Source of the DNA: Ricinus communis
Lineage: Eukaryota; Streptophyta; Magnoliopsida; Malpighiales; Euphorbiaceae
Length of the DNA: 64,000 nt
Reading direction: 5' to 3'
Assembly (NCBI RefSeq): GCF_019578655.1
Contig: NC_063265.1
Span: 5,552,501 to 5,616,500, forward strand
Below the pieces are notes generated by a model. It had not been told where the DNA came from. It saw only the letters and a list, made by a program, of their open reading frames with translations, and made no database searches. Both the position numbers and the translations under genes were made by a program. Each line of letters starts with the position of its first letter. Within the stretch, counting starts at the first letter, position 1. This document shows positions 59,753-64,000 of the stretch, piece after piece.

Positions 59753-62700
59753 ATGGAATCTTTGTTTCGCTTTCTGCTTCTTTTTGTGTGCTTTCTCCCA
59801 GTTTTTGTCGATTGCAGGGTTCGGCGATACAATTTTAATGTAAGTTTAGATTTGGTCTATAGCTATCTTAGCCTTTGTTTGTCAGCTCATTAACTGCATT
59901 GCTTTAATTCCTTCATTTTTCTCCCCTTGGAACAAAATTTTCTTGGCTTCAGGTTGATTTGAAAACCTGAAACTGCTAGCTAATACACATTGTCATTGAG
60001 ATGTGCACGAACAGTTAGTTAGGCACTATCCATCAGACGAGAAATAAAAAAATTTCATTGATGATTAGCTCATAAGCTCATGTTATATATACATATATAT
60101 AACATGAATATTTATAATAATAATAATAATAAAAAAAAAAAAAAAACAGAATGCCTGCAACTGAAGTTTTTGCCTTGCAACATTATTAGTGTAAATGCAG
60201 TCAGATACATAAGGCTAATTTAGTATTGAGGTTGAAAAAGTGTTATTTTTATTTATTGAGTTTGGAAAATTGTTTTTTGAAAGAAAACAAAAAGCAGGAA
60301 ATTGATCTTTTTCTAAAGATAAGTTTGAAAAATATATTTTATAAAAAAACTAATATATTAAATAAAAAATTCTAAATTTACTTTTTCAATGTTGATTCTA
60401 AATATATCTGTATAATCTTAATTACTAAGTGGGTGATTTTGTTTTAATAGTTACTACAATAAGTGAGTTGTCACGCCTCCTATACATTCAAGCAACTTGC
60501 ACGAAAGTTTAAAGTAAAAAATCTTGCCAAATTTAACTAAACTACTACGGCTAAGACATATTTTAATGCACATAATAAAAGAAATCAACGAAAGTAAAAG
60601 GAAAAAAAAGAAAGAAAAAAAAAGAAAGATTAACAGGACATGAAAAGGTAGCATTTCAAATCACTGGCAGACTACAGTTTATTGACAGCGACATGTCAAT
60701 AATTTACTTGCAAGAAATGAACACCGCTGGTAATCTTTATGACTTTAATTGTAATTAATTGATGTATGCTTTTTGATTCTAAATCATCATGAGCTCGATT
60801 GTAATTAGTTTCATCTCTAACTTCTGGTTAACCTACGCAGGTGGTAACCAAAACGAGTACCAAACTATGCTCAAGCAAGCCGATTGTTACCGTCAATGGC
60901 AAGTTCCCAGGACCCACTCTTTATGCTAGGGAAGATGATACAGTCCTCGTAAGGGTTGTCAACAAGGTCAAATACAATGTCTCCATTCACTGGTAAGACA
61001 AAATATAATGCTTTGATTTTTCGGATAGTTGTATGATTATTTATAGGAAGGTTTCGGCTTATTTTCTTTACAATATTTTTTTGGCAGGCATGGTGTTAGG
61101 CAACTGCGAACTGGGTGGGCTGATGGGCCAGCATATATTACACAGTGCCCAATTCAACCAGGGCAAAACTATGTCTACAATTTCACCCTCACGGGACAAA
61201 GAGGGACACTTCTTTGGCATGCGCATATTCTCTGGCTAAGGTCCACAGTTCATGGTGCCATTGTTATTTTGCCTAAGCGTGGCGTTCCTTACCCATTCCC
61301 AAAGCCACACAAGGAGGAAGTTGTTATCTTAGGTGAAGCTGAAATTTCTGAACTAAAAATATATAAGTTTAATGTTCATTACTGTCAGAAAGATTTGGTC
61401 ATACTTGGTATTAATTTGATTCTTGATGCGAATTTCAGCTGAATGGTGGAAATCAGATACTGAAGCTGTTATCAATGAAGCTATGAAATCTGGATTAGCA
61501 CCCAATGTCTCTGATGCTCACACCATTAATGGACATCCGGGGGCCGTCCCCAATTGTCCTTCACAGAGTGAGTATATTATTGTAGCTTAGCTAATATTTA
61601 TACCCTTCTATAACTACAATATGTAATAATGTTCAGGACTTAATTGAAAATTCTCTTTGGCAGGCGGATTCAGATTACCTGTTGAAAGCGGCAAGGCCTA
61701 CCTGCTAAGGCTAATCAATGCTGCACTCAATGAAGAGCTTTTCTTCAAGATTGCAGGACACCAACTTACAGTTGTGGAGATTGATGCTTGTTATGTAAAG
61801 CCATTGAAGACAGACACAGTCCTATTAGCACCTGGCCAGACAACTAATGTCCTTGTCACAGCTAATAAGAATTCAGGCAAATACTTGGTTACAGCTTCCC
61901 CATTCATGGACGCGCCAGTTGCAGTTGATAACAGGACAGCAACGGCCACTCTGCACTACTCCGGCACTCTTGCTAGCGCACCCACAACTGTCGCCACCCC
62001 ACCACCACAGAATGCTTCCGCAGTTGCCAACAATTTTATTAACTCTCTACGCAGCTTGAACTCGCAAAAGTACCCTGCTAGAGTCCCACTGAAAGTTGAC
62101 CATAACCTTTTGTTTACTGTTGGGTTAGGCATCAACGCTTGTCCTTCTTGCAAGGCAGCTAATGGTAGCAGGGTTGTTGCTAGCATCAACAATGTCACGT
62201 TTGTTATGCCAACAACTGCTCTGCTTCAAGCTCATTTCTTCAAAATCAGTGGGGTCTTCACTACTGACTTTCCTTCTAAGCCGCCACATGTTTTTAATTT
62301 CACTGGATCCGGACCCAAAAATCTGAATACTGTAAGAGCAACTAAGGTTTACAGGTTGAAGTATAACGACACAGTTCAACTTGTGATGCAAGATACTGGA
62401 GTCATAGCACCTGAGAGCCACCCTATTCACTTGCATGGATTTAATTTCTTTGTAGTTGGTAGAGGACTAGGGAACTATAATCCAAATACAGATCCTCAGA
62501 ATTTCAATCTTGTAGATCCGGCTGAGAGGAACACAATTGGTGTACCAACTGGCGGATGGGCCGCCATAAGGTTCCGAGCAGATAATCCAGGTAAAATTCT
62601 TAATAGAACTTGTAGTTTTACAGTGTAAGATAGCCTACCTGCCTCGCATTTTTCATAAAAGTAAGAACTTTCCTGAATTCATATTAATGGGTACTTGAAT

Positions 62701-62845
62701 AATATGTTTTGTAGGTGTGTGGTTCATGCATTGCCATCTAGAAGTGCACACGACATGGGGACTTAAGATGGCATTCTTGGTGGACAATGGCAAAGGACCT
62801 AATGAATCACTCTTGCCACCTCCAAGTGATCTTCCAAAATGCTAA
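59753..62845 (+). CDS. LAC4-like: Laccase, LAC4/LAC12 type
   Basis: Six exons: 59753-59839, 60841-60992, 61088-61332, 61439-61567, 61664-62590 and 62715-62845. All junctions are GT/AG and the frame stays continuous for 556 aa (Arabidopsis LAC4 has 558). Residues 1-21 form a signal peptide. The four copper-binding segments are complete: HWHGV (79-83), WHAH (123-126), [11 protein letters not shown], and [12 protein letters not shown] (519-530), with Leu as the axial residue at the type-1 copper. Several NxS/T sites fit secretion. Laccases of this clade oxidise monolignols in the cell wall with O2, driving lignin polymerisation in xylem and fibres. Intron 1 is about 1 kb and AT-rich. A miR397-type target lies in exon 5. 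The gene looks intact. Confidence 0.94.
61713..61733 (+). promoter_or_regulatory. Putative miR397 target site in the laccase mRNA
   Basis: The sequence encoding INAALNE in exon 5 is complementary to miR397 over 21 nt. Compared with the perfect target from memory there is one mismatch at the 5' end of the site and one position that becomes a G:U pair; the segment CTGCACTCAATGA is a perfect match to the miRNA seed half. miR397 is known to repress the LAC4 group and so lower lignin. Confidence 0.8.
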
Positions 62846-64000
62846 GATACGCCAAAGGTTTAACTTTTAGAGCAAATAGCACCTTCAAAATGTGAGGTGC
62901 TGTGAGCACCATTATACGCGGAAGAGGAAGAGAGTAAATAATAATAATAAAAAAAAAGGGATAAAAAGAAAAAGAGTGATAATCAAAGAATCTATTTGTT
63001 TCTTGAGTAAATTGGCAAATTTTGCTCAAGCAAGTTTGAATAAAATTGTAAAAGAATTTTTATTCGTTATTGAAATACCAATGCATTTATTTCTTTTTTG
63101 AATTTTACACATCGAAATTGAATGTACTTACTGAATTAATCTATTCTGATAAGTCAAATGAATTGATAACATCAATTTTCTGAAATCATGACCAGCCAAG
63201 TTTAGTTTTTTTTTTTTTTCCATACATATGAGTCTTCATTAATTGTCCCCTACTCAGTGCTGGGTTCAATAGCTCCCTAATTATTTGTAGTTGTGACAAG
63301 AGATTAACTATAAAGAGCACTAGTAAATGCAATTCCAGGGTCATATGCAAAATTCTTATGCACTTTTGTAAAATGGGTTGGGCTAAACCATTATCATTGG
63401 CCGCAGGAATACGAATATCATACACAACAAATTTGTCAATTGGACCCTCCTCAAAAAGATTATTATTATTATTTTTATTTTCTTTAGATTAGTAAGATTT
63501 GAATTCATAGCGCCCATTTTTAATATACAAGTTTCATTAGCAATACCGTCTCACTTTACACAAGGCTAAGGCAGTTATAAAGAATCCTATTCAACAGGTT
63601 TTCATTAAATTATTATTTCAGCAGATGCTAGAACTGAATGAGAACCGGAATCCTATACCAATTACATTGCCAAGGAAAATCAAATCAAAGTGAAAGGAAA
63701 GAAAGGAAAAAGCCAAAGGTATTTGCCATTTCTTGGTATTTATCTCGTAATTCAAAAGCCCAGCAAGTAAAATTGAAACCTCCTTTATAAAAGTTTTATG
63801 GTAATGCCAAGAGAAAAAAAAGAAAGAAAGTGTTATATTAAATTCTAATTACTCGAGAGTAGCATAGGGAATTTGATGACTTTTTCCTATATATGGACCT
63901 ACTATATATGCATTGTTCTCTAAGCATAACATTAGAGTAATAAGTGTCAGCATAATTAGCTAAAATCTTGATTAGTGGGATTGATATGTTAGCATAATTG
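62846..64000. other. 3' UTR of the laccase gene and AT-rich flank
   Basis: Likely 3' UTR to about 63110, with AATAAAA-type signals near 63040. The rest is AT-rich with no recognised gene. Confidence 0.5.

Overview
The window is nuclear DNA of a flowering plant. Genes have spliced exons with GT/AG junctions, AT-rich intergenic DNA is full of microsatellites, plant transposable elements are abundant, and the proteins are plant-specific (OCTOPUS-type DUF740 protein, P-class PPR protein, NPF8-type peptide transporters, lignin-type laccase with a miR397 site). The proteins look eudicot. A rosid such as a member of the Euphorbiaceae is plausible, but that is inference.

Region by region: (1) 1-3.4 kb holds an intact intronless OCTOPUS-like gene behind a GA/CT-rich leader. 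(2) 3.4-7.3 kb is gene-poor and AT-rich. (3) 7.37-18.99 kb is the most unusual part: two decayed copies of an endogenous pararetrovirus (Caulimoviridae, Petuvirus/Florendovirus-like) joined head to head as one imperfect palindrome. The arms are about 6.2 and 5.2 kb around an unduplicated centre of about 145 bp. The left arm reads on the minus strand and the right arm on the plus strand, so both viral promoter/leader regions lie at the outer ends and face outward. (4) 19.9-29.2 kb is a 5'-truncated L1-type LINE, split inside its reverse transcriptase by a 5.1-kb Mutator-like element (MULE) with long terminal inverted repeats and a 9-bp target duplication. The MULE carries a broken transposase and an antisense GRF zinc-finger ORF. 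(5) 30.8-33 kb holds an intact PPR gene like Arabidopsis At3g09060. (6) 34.1-35.0 kb (minus) holds a two-exon gene for a probable plastid membrane protein. (7) 36.3-39.2 kb and 49.3-51.3 kb (both minus) hold two complete NPF8.1/PTR1-like transporter genes with the same four-exon layout, a duplicated pair separated by about 10 kb. That gap holds a LINE fragment, a small inverted-repeat element and a probable 3-kb solo LTR of a Ty3 element. (8) 51.3-59.7 kb is gene-poor. (9) 59.75-62.85 kb (plus) holds a complete six-exon laccase gene of the LAC4/LAC12 type.

The host genes are unrelated housekeeping or developmental genes: phloem patterning, organelle RNA processing, di/tripeptide uptake and lignin polymerisation. 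Nothing suggests a gene cluster apart from the NPF8 pair. Exon borders were read by eye from frame continuity and splice consensus, so they are predictions. All transposon and viral copies appear non-functional.
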